A DNA stretch of 64,000 nt from Pseudomonas putida (GTDB taxonomy: Bacteria; Pseudomonadota; Gammaproteobacteria; Pseudomonadales; Pseudomonadaceae): contig NZ_BSKJ01000001.1 of assembly GCF_030159595.1 (NCBI RefSeq), forward strand, positions 186,001-250,000. The letters run 5' to 3'. The translations under genes were made by a program, and so were the position numbers. The notes beneath the pieces are model-generated. The model saw only the letters and a list, made by a program, of their open reading frames with translations. It did not search any database and was not told where the DNA came from. Each line of letters starts with the position of its first letter. Position 1 is the first letter of the stretch. Shown piece by piece: positions 36,972-45,391 of the stretch.

Positions 36972-38131
36972 GGCTGGCTCCGGCGGTCGGCCATTTCCGA
37001 CGGCGCGGGCGCATCAGGCGTGACCTCGACCCGCGAGCCTGGTTTGAGCCTTGACTGGCCATCGAGTACCAGGCGCTCGCCCGGTTTGACCCCGGCAATG
37101 ATGTTCAGCCCACTGTCCTGGTACAGCACCTTGACCGGCACGCTGGTGACCTTGTCGCCGTCCAGGCGGTAGACGAAGTGCCCGTCGACGCCGCGTTGCA
37201 CCACGGGCGGCGGCACCACCAGGGCGTTCTCTTCGACGGCGGTGCGCAGGCGAAGGGTGACCAACTGGCCCGGCCACAGATGGCCGTCCTTGTTGTCGAA
37301 TTCGGCTTTCACCCTCACGGTGCCGGTGGTGGCGGAAATCTGGTTGTCGATCAGCGCCAGGTGGCCTTCGCCGAGCAGGCTACGCTCGCCGTCGGCGTCC
37401 ATGTATGCCTGCACCAATGCTGGGGTGGGTGCCTTCAACAGGCTTTGCAGGGTTGGCAGCATCTGCTGTGGCAGGGCGAATTCGACGGCGATCGGGTCGA
37501 TCTGGGTGACGCTGAACAGGCCTTGGGTGTCGCTGGTGCGTACCAGGTTGCCCGGGTCGACATTGCGAATGCCGACGCGCCCGGTGACCGGCGAACGGAT
37601 TTGCGTGTAGGAAAGCTGCACTTCGGCGTTGGCGATGGCGGCCTGGTTGCCCTTGACGGTGGCCTGCAACTGGTTGACCAGCGCCTGTTGCTGGTCGAGG
37701 GTTTGCTTCGAGACGCCGTCATCGCTGCTGAGCAGGCGGTAGCGCTTGAGGTCGACGCCGGCCACCTGGATCTGCGCCTGGCTCTGGCCGAGCAGGGCAC
37801 GGGCCTGGTCGAGGCTGGCGCGGATGCTGCGGTCGTCGAGGGTGGCGAGCAGGTCGCCTTCCTTGACCCATTGCCCTTCCTTGACCAGCACTTGGGTGAG
37901 CACCCCCTCGACTTGTGGCCGCACCTCGACGCTGTGCAGCGACAGCACTGTTCCGATGGCACTGGTGTAGCGCGGCACGTCTTGCTGGGCGACGCTGACC
38001 ACGCGAACCGGCACGGCGGTTTGCGCGCGGGCGACCGGTGCGGGCTGGCGCTGGCTGTACCAGCTGCCCGCAACCACCAGGACGAGCAGCGCCAGGGCGG
38101 CGAGGATGACAGAGCGGGACGGACGTCGCAT
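36968..38131 (-). CDS. RND efflux periplasmic adaptor (membrane fusion protein)
   Basis: 387 residues, start ATG 38131 (MRRPSRSVILAALALLVLVV, an uncleaved membrane anchor). The adaptor fold follows: lipoyl half VEVRPQVEGVLTQVLVKEGQ, helical hairpin (about 100-165, DQARALLGQSQAQIQ), second lipoyl half IRSPVTGRVGIRNVDPGN, beta-barrel (TGTVRVKAEFDN) and membrane-proximal domain. MdtA-type. It is the first gene of the four-gene operon; its stop overlaps the RND start by four bases. The last residues are Arg/Ser-rich. The intergenic region ahead carries the palindrome CTGACA-N4-TGTCAG 89 bases upstream of the start and a REP pair beyond. Confidence 0.92.
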   Translation of the reverse strand: MRRPSRSVILAALALLVLVVAGSWYSQRQPAPVARAQTAVPVRVVSVAQQDVPRYTSAIGTVLSLHSVEVRPQVEGVLTQVLVKEGQWVKEGDLLATLDDRSIRASLDQARALLGQSQAQIQVAGVDLKRYRLLSSDDGVSKQTLDQQQALVNQLQATVKGNQAAIANAEVQLSYTQIRSPVTGRVGIRNVDPGNLVRTSDTQGLFSVTQIDPIAVEFALPQQMLPTLQSLLKAPTPALVQAYMDADGERSLLGEGHLALIDNQISATTGTVRVKAEFDNKDGHLWPGQLVTLRLRTAVEENALVVPPPVVQRGVDGHFVYRLDGDKVTSVPVKVLYQDSGLNIIAGVKPGERLVLDGQSRLKPGSRVEVTPDAPAPSEMADRRSQP

Positions 38132-38219
38132 CGGTGCGGGCACCTTGGCCAGAGGGGAGGGAAGGAGGGTCTGTATACAGCTTATAGCCCCCGAACCGGG
38201 TCGGCAGCGTGACCGCTGG

Positions 38220-38235
38220 CTGACAGCCGTGTCAG
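38220..38235. promoter_or_regulatory. Candidate response-regulator box of the RND operon
   Basis: CTGACA GCCG TGTCAG, perfect 6-bp arms, 89 bases upstream of the MFP start. Boxes of the form TGACA-N-TGTCA are used by CusR/CopR-type regulators, the same family as the regulator encoded in this operon. It is the only such palindrome I saw in this region. Confidence 0.5.
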
Positions 38236-38262
38236 TTTCGCTCACGGCAGAATGCGATCCCG

Positions 38263-38379
38263 TGTAGGAGCGGCCTTGTGTCGCGATCGGGCCGCGAAGC
38301 GGCCCCGGCAATCTATTTGGTAACGCTGAAATCCTGGGGCTGCTTCGCAGCCCGATCGCGACACAAGGCCGCTCCTACA
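38263..38379. repeat. Paired inverted REP element (family 3)
   Basis: Arms TGTAGGAGCGGCCTTGTGTC (38263 on) with continuation GCGATCGGGC, and the exact inverse ending GACACAAGGCCGCTCCTACA at 38379. The centre holds GGGCCGCGAAGCGGCCC. It lies between the YkgJ-type gene stop and the RND operon promoter. Confidence 0.88.
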
Positions 38380-38400
38380 AGGGGACCGCGTAGGTCTTGT

Positions 38401-39135
38401 CTAGAAACCAATGAACGCGTAATACACCGGAGTTTCGCTGGTAGTGCGCAAACCAAGCCCCTGCAAGCTCGCGACCAGCGCCTCATCCTGCACATGCAAG
38501 GTCCACTGCCCCCCGTCATCCCCCGGCACCTGCGCCAGCGCCGAGGCAAACGCCCCCATGTCCGGCAGGTAAGCAGTAAAACCATTACCCTTGAGCGCAC
38601 TGGTGGTCATGCCCAGCGCCTGGCACACCGTCACCTTGGCCGCAATGTCATCCCGGTCGGCCTGCCGCGAGGCTTGCACCAGCGCTTCGAGTTCGGCATC
38701 GACCAGTTGCGTACCGTGGATCAGTTCCGGCCCCTGCTGCCAGGCTTCCGGCGGGCAGTCCTTGTTGTCCGGACGCAGCGGAATGTGTGGGTTGATCTCC
38801 ACCGGGTAGATGCGACAGACCAGCGGGCGCTGGTCGTAGATAGTGCAAAGGTCGTTGTCGTCGAGGTTACGGCAGCGCCCAGGGTTGAACGCAGCAAAGG
38901 TCACCGACACGCGTGCTTCGCTGTCGCCGCAGTGCACGGGATGGGAGCGACGCAGTACATGCTCGCGCTGATCAGCCGGCATGCCGGGGCCGTCGGTGAC
39001 GAACGCCTCGATCAGCACCACCACCTGGCCGGCATCGTCCGCCCAGCGTCGCGCTTCATCAAGGGTCAGCGGCACATGGTGCCCGGTGCAGCACTTGCCG
39101 CAACCGGTACAGCCGAATCGCAAGCTGTCGCTCAC
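38401..39135 (-). CDS. YkgJ-family cysteine-cluster protein
   Basis: 244 residues. GTG 39135 is chosen as start because GGAGG lies about 5 bases upstream and the codon overlaps the preceding gene's stop (GTGA); an in-frame ATG at 39153 lies upstream of that ribosome site. The N-terminal cluster GCTGCGKCCTGHHVPLT and the later CRNLDDNDLCTIYDQRP plus LVCRIYP form the conserved cysteine pattern of the YkgJ/CxxCxxCC family, predicted to bind an Fe-S cluster or zinc. The function is unknown; some members are annotated as flagellin N-methylase-like (FliB), which is not demonstrated here. Translationally coupled to the small periplasmic protein gene upstream. Confidence 0.83.
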   Translation of the reverse strand: MSDSLRFGCTGCGKCCTGHHVPLTLDEARRWADDAGQVVVLIEAFVTDGPGMPADQREHVLRRSHPVHCGDSEARVSVTFAAFNPGRCRNLDDNDLCTIYDQRPLVCRIYPVEINPHIPLRPDNKDCPPEAWQQGPELIHGTQLVDAELEALVQASRQADRDDIAAKVTVCQALGMTTSALKGNGFTAYLPDMGAFASALAQVPGDDGGQWTLHVQDEALVASLQGLGLRTTSETPVYYAFIGF

Positions 39136-39443
39136 TTGGCCTCCGGGCTCCATTCGCTGACAAAGGCACGCTGGTGCTGGCGGTCGTACAGGCACAGCTC
39201 GGTACCGGTGCGTTGCTGCATGTGCTTCTGAGGGTAGACGCCTTCGATCAGCAGGGCACTCATGCCGACCTGGTCATCGAACTCGGCGGGCTTGCCGCGT
39301 GCGTGGGCGTTCTTGAACTGGCTGGCGGCCAGGCAGGCCTTGAGCATCTGCTGGCGCTGCTCGTTCCAGGCCTGGCTGCTGGAGGCCTGGGCAGCACCGC
39401 TGAAGAGGGCGCAGCTGATCAGGATGGAGCTGAAAAACTTCAT
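39132..39443 (-). CDS. Small periplasmic protein, hypothetical
   Basis: 103 residues from ATG 39443. Signal peptide about 1-21 (MKFFSSILISCALFSGAAQA). The mature part has WNEQRQQMLKACLAASQFKNA and later LCLYDRQHQRAFVSEW, with two cysteines that could form a disulfide. No domain recognised. Co-transcribed with the YkgJ-type gene, whose GTG start overlaps this stop; the pairing suggests a shared but unknown job. An alternative ATG eight codons upstream (39467) would put a charged stretch before the signal and is less likely. Confidence 0.72.
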   Translation of the reverse strand: MKFFSSILISCALFSGAAQASSSQAWNEQRQQMLKACLAASQFKNAHARGKPAEFDDQVGMSALLIEGVYPQKHMQQRTGTELCLYDRQHQRAFVSEWSPEAK

Positions 39444-39531
39444 ACGCGATTCCGGCAGTTTTCTCACGAGGGGCGCGAATTATGCCCGGCTCACCCCCGG
39501 CGGCAAACCGGGGAGTTTGTCTCGGAATATA

Positions 39532-40431
39532 TCAGTGCTCGGCGAACACCACGGTACGCGCCGCCACCACCAGACAATCGGTCAGTTCTGGCGAGGAGAA
39601 CTTGGTGAGGATGGCGTTGGCCCCGGCCTGGGTCGCCTTTTCGCTGCTCATGGCACTGTCCAGCGAGGTGTGCAGCAGCACATACAGGTGCTGGAAGTCG
39701 GGGGTTTCGCGCAGGGTACGGGTGAAGGCGTAGCCGTCCATCTCGCTCATTTCGATGTCGGAGACGATGATGTTGATCTCTTGCGCGGTGCCTTGCAGTT
39801 CCAGCAATACGTTGATGGCGTCTTTGGCGCTGCGCGCGGTGTGGCAGTCGATGCCCAGGTTGCGCAGGGTGTGTACCGACTGTTGCAGGGCGACCTGGCT
39901 GTCATCCACCACCAGGATGTTGGCGGCGGCCAGCAGGCTGGCGTCTTCTTCACTCAAGGTGCCGTGACGCGGCTCGGCCACCTGTGGGGCGATGGCGTGG
40001 ATGACTTTCTCGATGTCCAGCACCTGCACCAAGGCGTTGTCCACGCGGGTCACGCCGGTGATGAACGAGCGGTTGCCCGAACCAAAGGGCGGCGGTTTGA
40101 TGTCGGTGCTCAGGCAATGCACGATGCGGCTGACCGCCTGCACATGCAGGCCCTGGCGCGAGCGGCTGATCTCGGTGACGATCAGGCAGCCGCCGTCCGG
40201 GTCGGCGAGGGGGCGCTCTCCGATGGCGCGGGACAGGTCGATGACCGACAGCGAATGGCCGCGCAGGGTCGCCACGCCTTTTACGTTAGGGTGCGCTTCG
40301 GGCAGCTTGGTCAGTGGCGGGCAGGGGATGATCTCGCTGACCTTGAGCAGGTTGATTGCCATCAACTTGCCGCTGCGCAGGGTGAACAGCAGCAGGGACA
40401 GCGAGTCCGCGCGGGCATTGTGCGTGGCCAT
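39532..40431 (-). CDS. Chemotaxis coupling protein CheV
   Basis: 299 residues: an N-terminal CheW-like domain (about 10-150; FTLRSGKLMAINLLKVSEII, GVATLRGHSLSVIDLSRAIG) fused to a receiver domain (about 170-295; ILVVDDSQVALQQ, phospho-Asp in NIIVSDIEMSEMDGY, LHTSL, and a C-terminal region with AILTKFSSPEL). This is the CheV architecture, which couples chemoreceptors to CheA and is modulated by CheA-dependent phosphorylation. P. putida carries several CheV paralogues; no other chemotaxis gene is adjacent. GAAGG precedes ATG 40431. It lies 114 bases after the secretion operon and may have its own promoter. Confidence 0.9.
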   Translation of the reverse strand: MATHNARADSLSLLLFTLRSGKLMAINLLKVSEIIPCPPLTKLPEAHPNVKGVATLRGHSLSVIDLSRAIGERPLADPDGGCLIVTEISRSRQGLHVQAVSRIVHCLSTDIKPPPFGSGNRSFITGVTRVDNALVQVLDIEKVIHAIAPQVAEPRHGTLSEEDASLLAAANILVVDDSQVALQQSVHTLRNLGIDCHTARSAKDAINVLLELQGTAQEINIIVSDIEMSEMDGYAFTRTLRETPDFQHLYVLLHTSLDSAMSSEKATQAGANAILTKFSSPELTDCLVVAARTVVFAEH

Positions 40432-40501
40432 GGTGACCTTCGGTGGAGAACAGGGGATAACCGGTTATCGGCCTGTTCTGGTCGGGCTTTAGGCATTTTG
40501 C

Positions 40502-40530
40502 ACAGAACCCGAGAATGCATGGGGTCCTGT
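40502..40530 (-). terminator. Possible hairpin terminator after the adhesin secretion operon
   Basis: Arms ACAG-A-ACCC (40502-40510) and GGGT-C-CTGT (40522-40530) pair with one mismatch around an 11-base loop, just past the membrane fusion gene stop at 40546. No strong T-run; weak call. Confidence 0.3.
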
Positions 40531-40545
40531 GGGCACGGGCCTGGA

Positions 40546-41730
40546 TCAGCGTTCCCGCAGCGCCTCCTTTGCTCGGTTCAGCGGCTTGATCAGGTAATCC
40601 AGAATGGTCTTTTCCCCGGTACGGATATCCACCGTGGCTATCATCCCCGGCACGATCGCAAAGTGCTTGCCAGCCTTGTTCTGCAAGCTGTCCTGCTCGG
40701 TACGGATGAACACCCGGTAGTAGTAGATTTCCGGCTTCACTTCATCCTGCAAGGTGTCCGGCGAAATCCCCACCACCTTGCCGTCCAGCCCGCCATACAC
40801 CGAATAGTCATAGGCACTGATCTTGACCTTGGCCGGCTGGTCCGGGTGGATGAAGGCAATGTCACGTGGGGCGATGCGGGTTTCGATCAGCAGGCGTTCG
40901 TCCATCGGCACGATCTTCATCACCTGGCCGCCGGGCTGTACCACGCCGCCCAGGGTGTTGACCTCGATGTCCTTGACGATGCCACGCACCGGCGAGCGCA
41001 AGGTCAGGCGGGTAAGCGAGTCGCTGCGCCCACGGACCACTTCCGACAGGCTGTCGGCCTCGGCACTGGCCTTGGCCAGTTCTTCCCGGGCGCGCACCAG
41101 GTAATCGGAGCGGGCTTCGTTGGCCTTGAGCTCCAGCTCCGAACGCTGGCGGTTCAGGCGGATCACTTCGACCCGACTGGAAGCGCCCATCTTTGCCAGG
41201 TTTTCGGTGATCTTCAGCTCGCTGCGCACCAGTTGCAACGAGTCCTGGATACCTGCCAAGGTCTGCTCCAGGCCGCGGCGGCGGGTCTGGTACAGGGCGG
41301 TTTCGGCGTCGATCAGCTCAGGGGAGTCGCGCAGGCTGTCCGGGAAGGTCAGCGGCTTGCCGGTCACCTCTGCCTGCAAGCGGGCCTGGCTGGCCTTGGC
41401 GGCGCGGTACTTGGCTTCGCTCTCGCCGACACTGGAGGCGGTCTTGGTCGGGTCGAGCTGGGCCAGCACCTGGCCGCGCTCGACCAGATCACCCTCGGCC
41501 ACGCTCATCTGCGCGACGATGCCGCCCTCGAACGACTGGATCACCTGCTCCCGCGAACTGGGGATCACCTTACCGGTGCCGGTCGATACTTCGGTCACCT
41601 CGAACCAGGCGGCCCAGGCCAGGAACGCGGCCAGCATCAAGGCGCAAATCGTGATGATGCGGCCAGCGCGGAACACCGCCTGGTCGTCCTGCCCATCCAG
41701 GTAGGAAGCCGGGAGTTCATGGTTGCTCAT
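40546..41730 (-). CDS. Type I secretion membrane fusion protein (HlyD family; LapJ by position)
   Basis: 394 residues. One N-terminal transmembrane helix (about 24-43, IITICALMLAAFLAWAAWF), then the HlyD/LapC pattern: GTGKVIPSSREQVIQSFEGG (first lipoyl half), a long coiled coil (about 95-250), and second half LRSPVRGIVKDIEVNTLGGV, with MKIVPMDERLLIETRI. It bridges the inner-membrane ABC exporter and the outer-membrane channel. The ATG overlaps the ABC gene stop by four bases, and it is the last gene behind lapF. In P. putida KT2440 the genes beside lapF are, as I recall, called lapHIJ; the letter assignment is from memory, so no symbol is given. Confidence 0.93.
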   Translation of the reverse strand: MSNHELPASYLDGQDDQAVFRAGRIITICALMLAAFLAWAAWFEVTEVSTGTGKVIPSSREQVIQSFEGGIVAQMSVAEGDLVERGQVLAQLDPTKTASSVGESEAKYRAAKASQARLQAEVTGKPLTFPDSLRDSPELIDAETALYQTRRRGLEQTLAGIQDSLQLVRSELKITENLAKMGASSRVEVIRLNRQRSELELKANEARSDYLVRAREELAKASAEADSLSEVVRGRSDSLTRLTLRSPVRGIVKDIEVNTLGGVVQPGGQVMKIVPMDERLLIETRIAPRDIAFIHPDQPAKVKISAYDYSVYGGLDGKVVGISPDTLQDEVKPEIYYYRVFIRTEQDSLQNKAGKHFAIVPGMIATVDIRTGEKTILDYLIKPLNRAKEALRER

Positions 41731-43895
41731 GCCTGGGCTCCTTGCAGTTTGGCCAGCGCGGCATCGCGCGTGTCATCGATGACAATGCGCCCGCCGTCGA
41801 GCACCAGGATGCGGTCGACCCGTTGCAGCACGCTCAGGCGGTGGGTGGCGATCACCAGGGTGCGGCCCTGGCAGAAGCGCTCAAGGTTATCCAGCAGCTT
41901 GCGCTCGGTCATGTCGTCCAGCGATGCGGTCGGTTCGTCCAGCAGCAGCACTTGCGGTTGGCGTACCAGCAGGCGCGACAGCACCAGGGCCTGACGCTGG
42001 CCGCCAGACAAGCCCAGGCCGCCTTCCAGGATCAGGTGGTCCATGCCCTTGGGCAGGCGGCGGACGAAGTCCAGCGCACCTGTGGCAGCCAGTGCGGCCA
42101 CCAGTTCCTGGTCGCTGGCCTGGCCGGCGCCGAGGGTGAGGTTTTCCCGCAGGGTGCCGTGGAACAAGCGCGCGTATTGCGCCAGCACGCCCACATCACG
42201 GCGCAGGTCGGCAGGGTCGAGGTGGGCCATCGCGATACCGTCCAGGCTGACCTCGCCTTGCACCAGGTCCATGGCCCCGCCCAAGGCTTGCAGCAGGGTC
42301 GACTTGCCGGCGCCGTTACGCCCGAGCACGGCAATGCGCTCGCCGGGCTGGATGTCCAATTGGCCGATGTTCAGCACGGGCGGCGACTCTTCGCTGTAGC
42401 GGAAGTTGGCCTGGCGCAGGCGGTATTCGCCACGAATGGCTGGCAAGTGCACGCGGGCTTCGCCTTCGGGGTGGTCAACCGGGGATTGCATCAGCTTGTC
42501 CAGCCCTTGCAGGGCCACCTTGGCCTGCTGCCAGCGGGTCAGCACATGGGTCAGTTGCGCCAGTGGCGCCATCATCCGTGACGAGAGCATCGACGCCGCC
42601 ACCAGGCTACCCGTGGTGAGGTCGCCGGCGATGACCATGGGGGCGCCGACCACGATGACCACGGCAAACACCGCGCCCTGCACGTTCTGGGTCCAGGTCA
42701 CCAGGCCGTTGGTGAGGGTGCGCAGGCGCAGGTTGGTGTGGGCGCAGGCGGCGTTGTACTGGTTCCATTGCCGCTCGAAGCGCGCTTCGGCCTGCAAGGC
42801 CTTGATCTCGTCCAGGCCCTGGATGCTTTCCACCAGCATGGCGTTGCGCAGCGCCGACTCGCGCATCGAAGCATTGGCCAGCCGCGCCAGGCGCCGTTGT
42901 GCCAGCACCCCGGGCACCACCATGGCCAGCAGCGCAACCAGCGGGATGAACACCAGCACACCGCCAATAAGCCAAAACACCAGCAGGAACAGCAGGAAGA
43001 ACGGCAGGTCGGCCAAGGCCGTTGCGGTACTGGACGTGATCAGGTCGCGGATCGACTCCAGTTCGCGTAGCTGCGAGATAAACGAACCGGTGGACTTGGG
43101 CCGCACCGAATTGCGCAGGCGCAGGGCATGCCCGTAGACCAGGTCGCTTACCCGCAGGTCGGCGCGCTTGCCAAGCAGATCGGTCACCTTCAGCCGCAGC
43201 AGGCGCATGCTGAAGTCGAACACCAGCGCCAGCACCACGCCGCCAAACAGCACATACAGGGTGGGCAGCGATTCGGCCGGGATCACCCGGTCGTACACCT
43301 GCATCGAGAACAGTACGCCGGCAAGGGCCAGCACGTTGGCCACCAGCGAAGCGACCATTACCTGGCCATAGGGGCGCAGGTCGCGCAGCACAATGCGGGC
43401 GAACCAGTGGCGGTCGTAGGGTGCGGTGTAGTCGTCGGTGCGCACGTCACGCAGCGGCCGCGCCGGGCGCAGCAGGGCGACGCGGTTGATGCGACCCTTG
43501 AGGCTGTCGCGGGGCAGGCGTGAGGTCAGGCCCTGGTCGCCGGCAAACACCACCGCCAGGTCGTCCTCTTCAGTGACCGACTCGACCACCGCCAGCTGGC
43601 CATCGTCCAGCTCCAGCACCAACGGGGTGCGCCATTGCCGTAAGCCTTTGGCATCGAAGCGCACGAAGCGCAGGGCCAGGCCGGCCTGGCGTGCCATGTG
43701 ACGGAGGATTTCGTCCAGCGGGCGGGCGTCCTCGACGGCGGCCAGGCGAATGCGTTGGGGCGACACGTCCAGGCGGTAGTGATGCGCCACTTGCAGCATC
43801 ACCTCCAGCCATGGCCCAAGGTCTGGCCGGTGAGCCTCTTCGGGGGCCGCAGCGGGCGTCTGGTTCGGCAGGGTCACATTGATGGAATCGGTCAT
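41727..43895 (-). CDS. lapI: Type I secretion ABC exporter (LapB/HlyB class; LapI)
   Basis: 722 residues: an N-terminal C39-like domain (about 25-145) without the catalytic Cys motif, so it is a docking and not a protease domain; a six-helix transmembrane domain (about 165-440; VLALAGVLFSMQVYDRVIP); and a nucleotide-binding domain (about 480-715) with Walker A LGRNGAGKST, signature LSGGQRQALVLSRL, Walker B VLLLDEPTASLD and switch His in VIATHRL. This is the LapB class that exports large RTX adhesins. Both ends overlap neighbours by four bases, so OMP-ABC-MFP form one coupled operon. The substrate is presumably the adjacent LapF. Confidence 0.92.
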   Translation of the reverse strand: MTDSINVTLPNQTPAAAPEEAHRPDLGPWLEVMLQVAHHYRLDVSPQRIRLAAVEDARPLDEILRHMARQAGLALRFVRFDAKGLRQWRTPLVLELDDGQLAVVESVTEEDDLAVVFAGDQGLTSRLPRDSLKGRINRVALLRPARPLRDVRTDDYTAPYDRHWFARIVLRDLRPYGQVMVASLVANVLALAGVLFSMQVYDRVIPAESLPTLYVLFGGVVLALVFDFSMRLLRLKVTDLLGKRADLRVSDLVYGHALRLRNSVRPKSTGSFISQLRELESIRDLITSSTATALADLPFFLLFLLVFWLIGGVLVFIPLVALLAMVVPGVLAQRRLARLANASMRESALRNAMLVESIQGLDEIKALQAEARFERQWNQYNAACAHTNLRLRTLTNGLVTWTQNVQGAVFAVVIVVGAPMVIAGDLTTGSLVAASMLSSRMMAPLAQLTHVLTRWQQAKVALQGLDKLMQSPVDHPEGEARVHLPAIRGEYRLRQANFRYSEESPPVLNIGQLDIQPGERIAVLGRNGAGKSTLLQALGGAMDLVQGEVSLDGIAMAHLDPADLRRDVGVLAQYARLFHGTLRENLTLGAGQASDQELVAALAATGALDFVRRLPKGMDHLILEGGLGLSGGQRQALVLSRLLVRQPQVLLLDEPTASLDDMTERKLLDNLERFCQGRTLVIATHRLSVLQRVDRILVLDGGRIVIDDTRDAALAKLQGAQA

Positions 43896-45328
43896 GGCTG
43901 GATCTCCACCCCTTGCAGGTTGCGCCCCTCGAGGCCAAAGGCCGTGCGCAGGGCGCCGGTGTTGTACAGGCAGTCGACATCCAGGCGCAGCAGGTCGGAA
44001 CGGGTGCCGGCAAGTTCGAAGCGTGACTGGTAGATTTCCTGCTCGGCGTTGAGCAGGTCGAGCAGGGGGCGCGTGCCCAGGTCCAGATACTGCCGGCCGT
44101 ACAGCATGCGCGCCTCCTGAATGCTGACCTGGCGTGCTTCCAGCGATGTCAGCCGGCGGCCCAACCCAGAGGTTTGCGCCATGGCCTCGGCCAGGCCGCG
44201 ACGGGCCTGCAAGCGTGCCGCATCCTCGGCGGAGTCGGCGGCAGTCAGCGCGTGGCCGGCAGCGCGGGTGCGGGCGCTGATGGCACCGCCCTGGTAGATG
44301 GGTACCTCGACGTTCAGGTAGATGCCGGCCTGGGTGCGGTCCAGGCGCGCGTTGTCGCGGTTGTAGTCGTCGTCCAGGTAGTGGTTGACCTGCGGTTGCA
44401 ACGACAGGGTCGGGTAGGCCTCGGCCTTGGCCTGGGCCAGTTCGGCCTGTCCTTGGGCGCGCTGGGCCAAGGCCATCAGTACAGTGGGCAGGCGGTCATC
44501 GCCTTGGGAGGGCCGTTTGCAGGCCAGGTTCAGCTCGGGTGGTGTTTCCTCGGTCAGCGCCGGTGGGGTAACGCGGCCCATCAGTGCCGCCAGGGTCGAA
44601 CGCCAGCGTTCGAATTGTGACTGGTATTCCTCCAGCGTGGCGCGTGCGCTCTCCACGCGGGACTCGGCCTGCACCACGTCGGAACGGGTGCTGGCGCCCA
44701 TGTCGCTGCGCTGGCGGGCCATGCCGGCAATGTCGCCGACCCCGCGAATCTGGTCGCGGGCAATGGTCATCAATTGCTCGTAACGGCGGGTTTCTATCCA
44801 GGCGTAGGCCGTGTCGCGGGCCAGGTCGTCGACCACCAGCAGGATGTTGGCCTGAGCACGGGCGGCGGCGGCCTGTGCCGCGTTGACGGCGTTGTCGACT
44901 TTGCCGAAATCGTAGAGCATCTGTTTAAGCGACAGGTTCACGGCCTGGCTGTTGCGGTCGCCGCCATAACCGGTGTCATAACCGGTGCGGATACCGCCGG
45001 AAATCTGCGGGTAATACCCTGCGCGGGCGACGTTGATGCCTTCGCCCTGCTTGTACAGGTTGCCGATGGCCTCGGCGATGCTGGGATGCCATTGCGCGGC
45101 TTGCAGCACCGCGTCAGTCAGCCCCAGGCGGTCGCCACTGGCAACCGGGGCCATGCCGACAGGAGGGCGGGCGGGCACCGCTTCGGGCGCATCGCGTAGC
45201 AGCGATGGCCCGATCTGGCGCAGTTGTGGGTCGATGTCGTCGGCTGCCTGGGCGGCCGGGTGGAAGTTCAGCACCAGGAGCCCGAAGGCGCCCAGCAACA
45301 GCGGTGACAGCGGACTGCTTCGCTTCAC
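43892..45328 (-). CDS. Type I secretion outer-membrane channel (TolC family; LapH by position)
   Basis: 478 residues starting at GTG 45328 (AGGGA 7 bases upstream). An ATG two bases upstream reads ATG-TGA in another frame, so ATGTGA brackets the real GTG. Signal peptide about 1-28 (LLLGAFGLLVLNFHPAAQA). The TolC/LapE duplicated coiled-coil pattern follows: AARAQANILLVVDDLARDTAYAW and NLYKQGEGINVARAGYYPQI in the first half, LNVEVPIYQGG and ELAGTRSDLLRLDVDCLYNTG in the second. It forms the trimeric outer-membrane duct. It is separated from the lapF stop by 63 bases that hold a strong hairpin, and overlaps the ABC gene by four bases. Confidence 0.92.
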   Translation of the reverse strand: MKRSSPLSPLLLGAFGLLVLNFHPAAQAADDIDPQLRQIGPSLLRDAPEAVPARPPVGMAPVASGDRLGLTDAVLQAAQWHPSIAEAIGNLYKQGEGINVARAGYYPQISGGIRTGYDTGYGGDRNSQAVNLSLKQMLYDFGKVDNAVNAAQAAAARAQANILLVVDDLARDTAYAWIETRRYEQLMTIARDQIRGVGDIAGMARQRSDMGASTRSDVVQAESRVESARATLEEYQSQFERWRSTLAALMGRVTPPALTEETPPELNLACKRPSQGDDRLPTVLMALAQRAQGQAELAQAKAEAYPTLSLQPQVNHYLDDDYNRDNARLDRTQAGIYLNVEVPIYQGGAISARTRAAGHALTAADSAEDAARLQARRGLAEAMAQTSGLGRRLTSLEARQVSIQEARMLYGRQYLDLGTRPLLDLLNAEQEIYQSRFELAGTRSDLLRLDVDCLYNTGALRTAFGLEGRNLQGVEIQP

Positions 45329-45356
45329 ATAGTTCCCTTACTGCTGGTCGTCCATG

Positions 45357-45378
45357 CCGCCGGGCGTGTGCCCGGCGG
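45357..45378 (-). promoter_or_regulatory. Intercistronic hairpin between lapF and its secretion genes
   Basis: A perfect 9-bp GC stem CCGCCGGGC / GCCCGGCGG with a 4-base loop, 13 bases after the lapF stop and 28 bases before the next GTG. No T-run follows, so it is not a classical terminator; it may act as an attenuator or protect the 3' end of the upstream message. Confidence 0.55.
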
Positions 45379-45391
45379 GATTACAGCGGCC

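Noticed and set aside
39262..41994. 910-residue open frame on the plus strand
   Set aside because: It lies antisense to CheV and the HlyD-type gene, both of which have clear domains and ribosome sites. The translation is rich in His/Gln/Gly with no recognisable motif, typical of antisense frames in GC-rich DNA.
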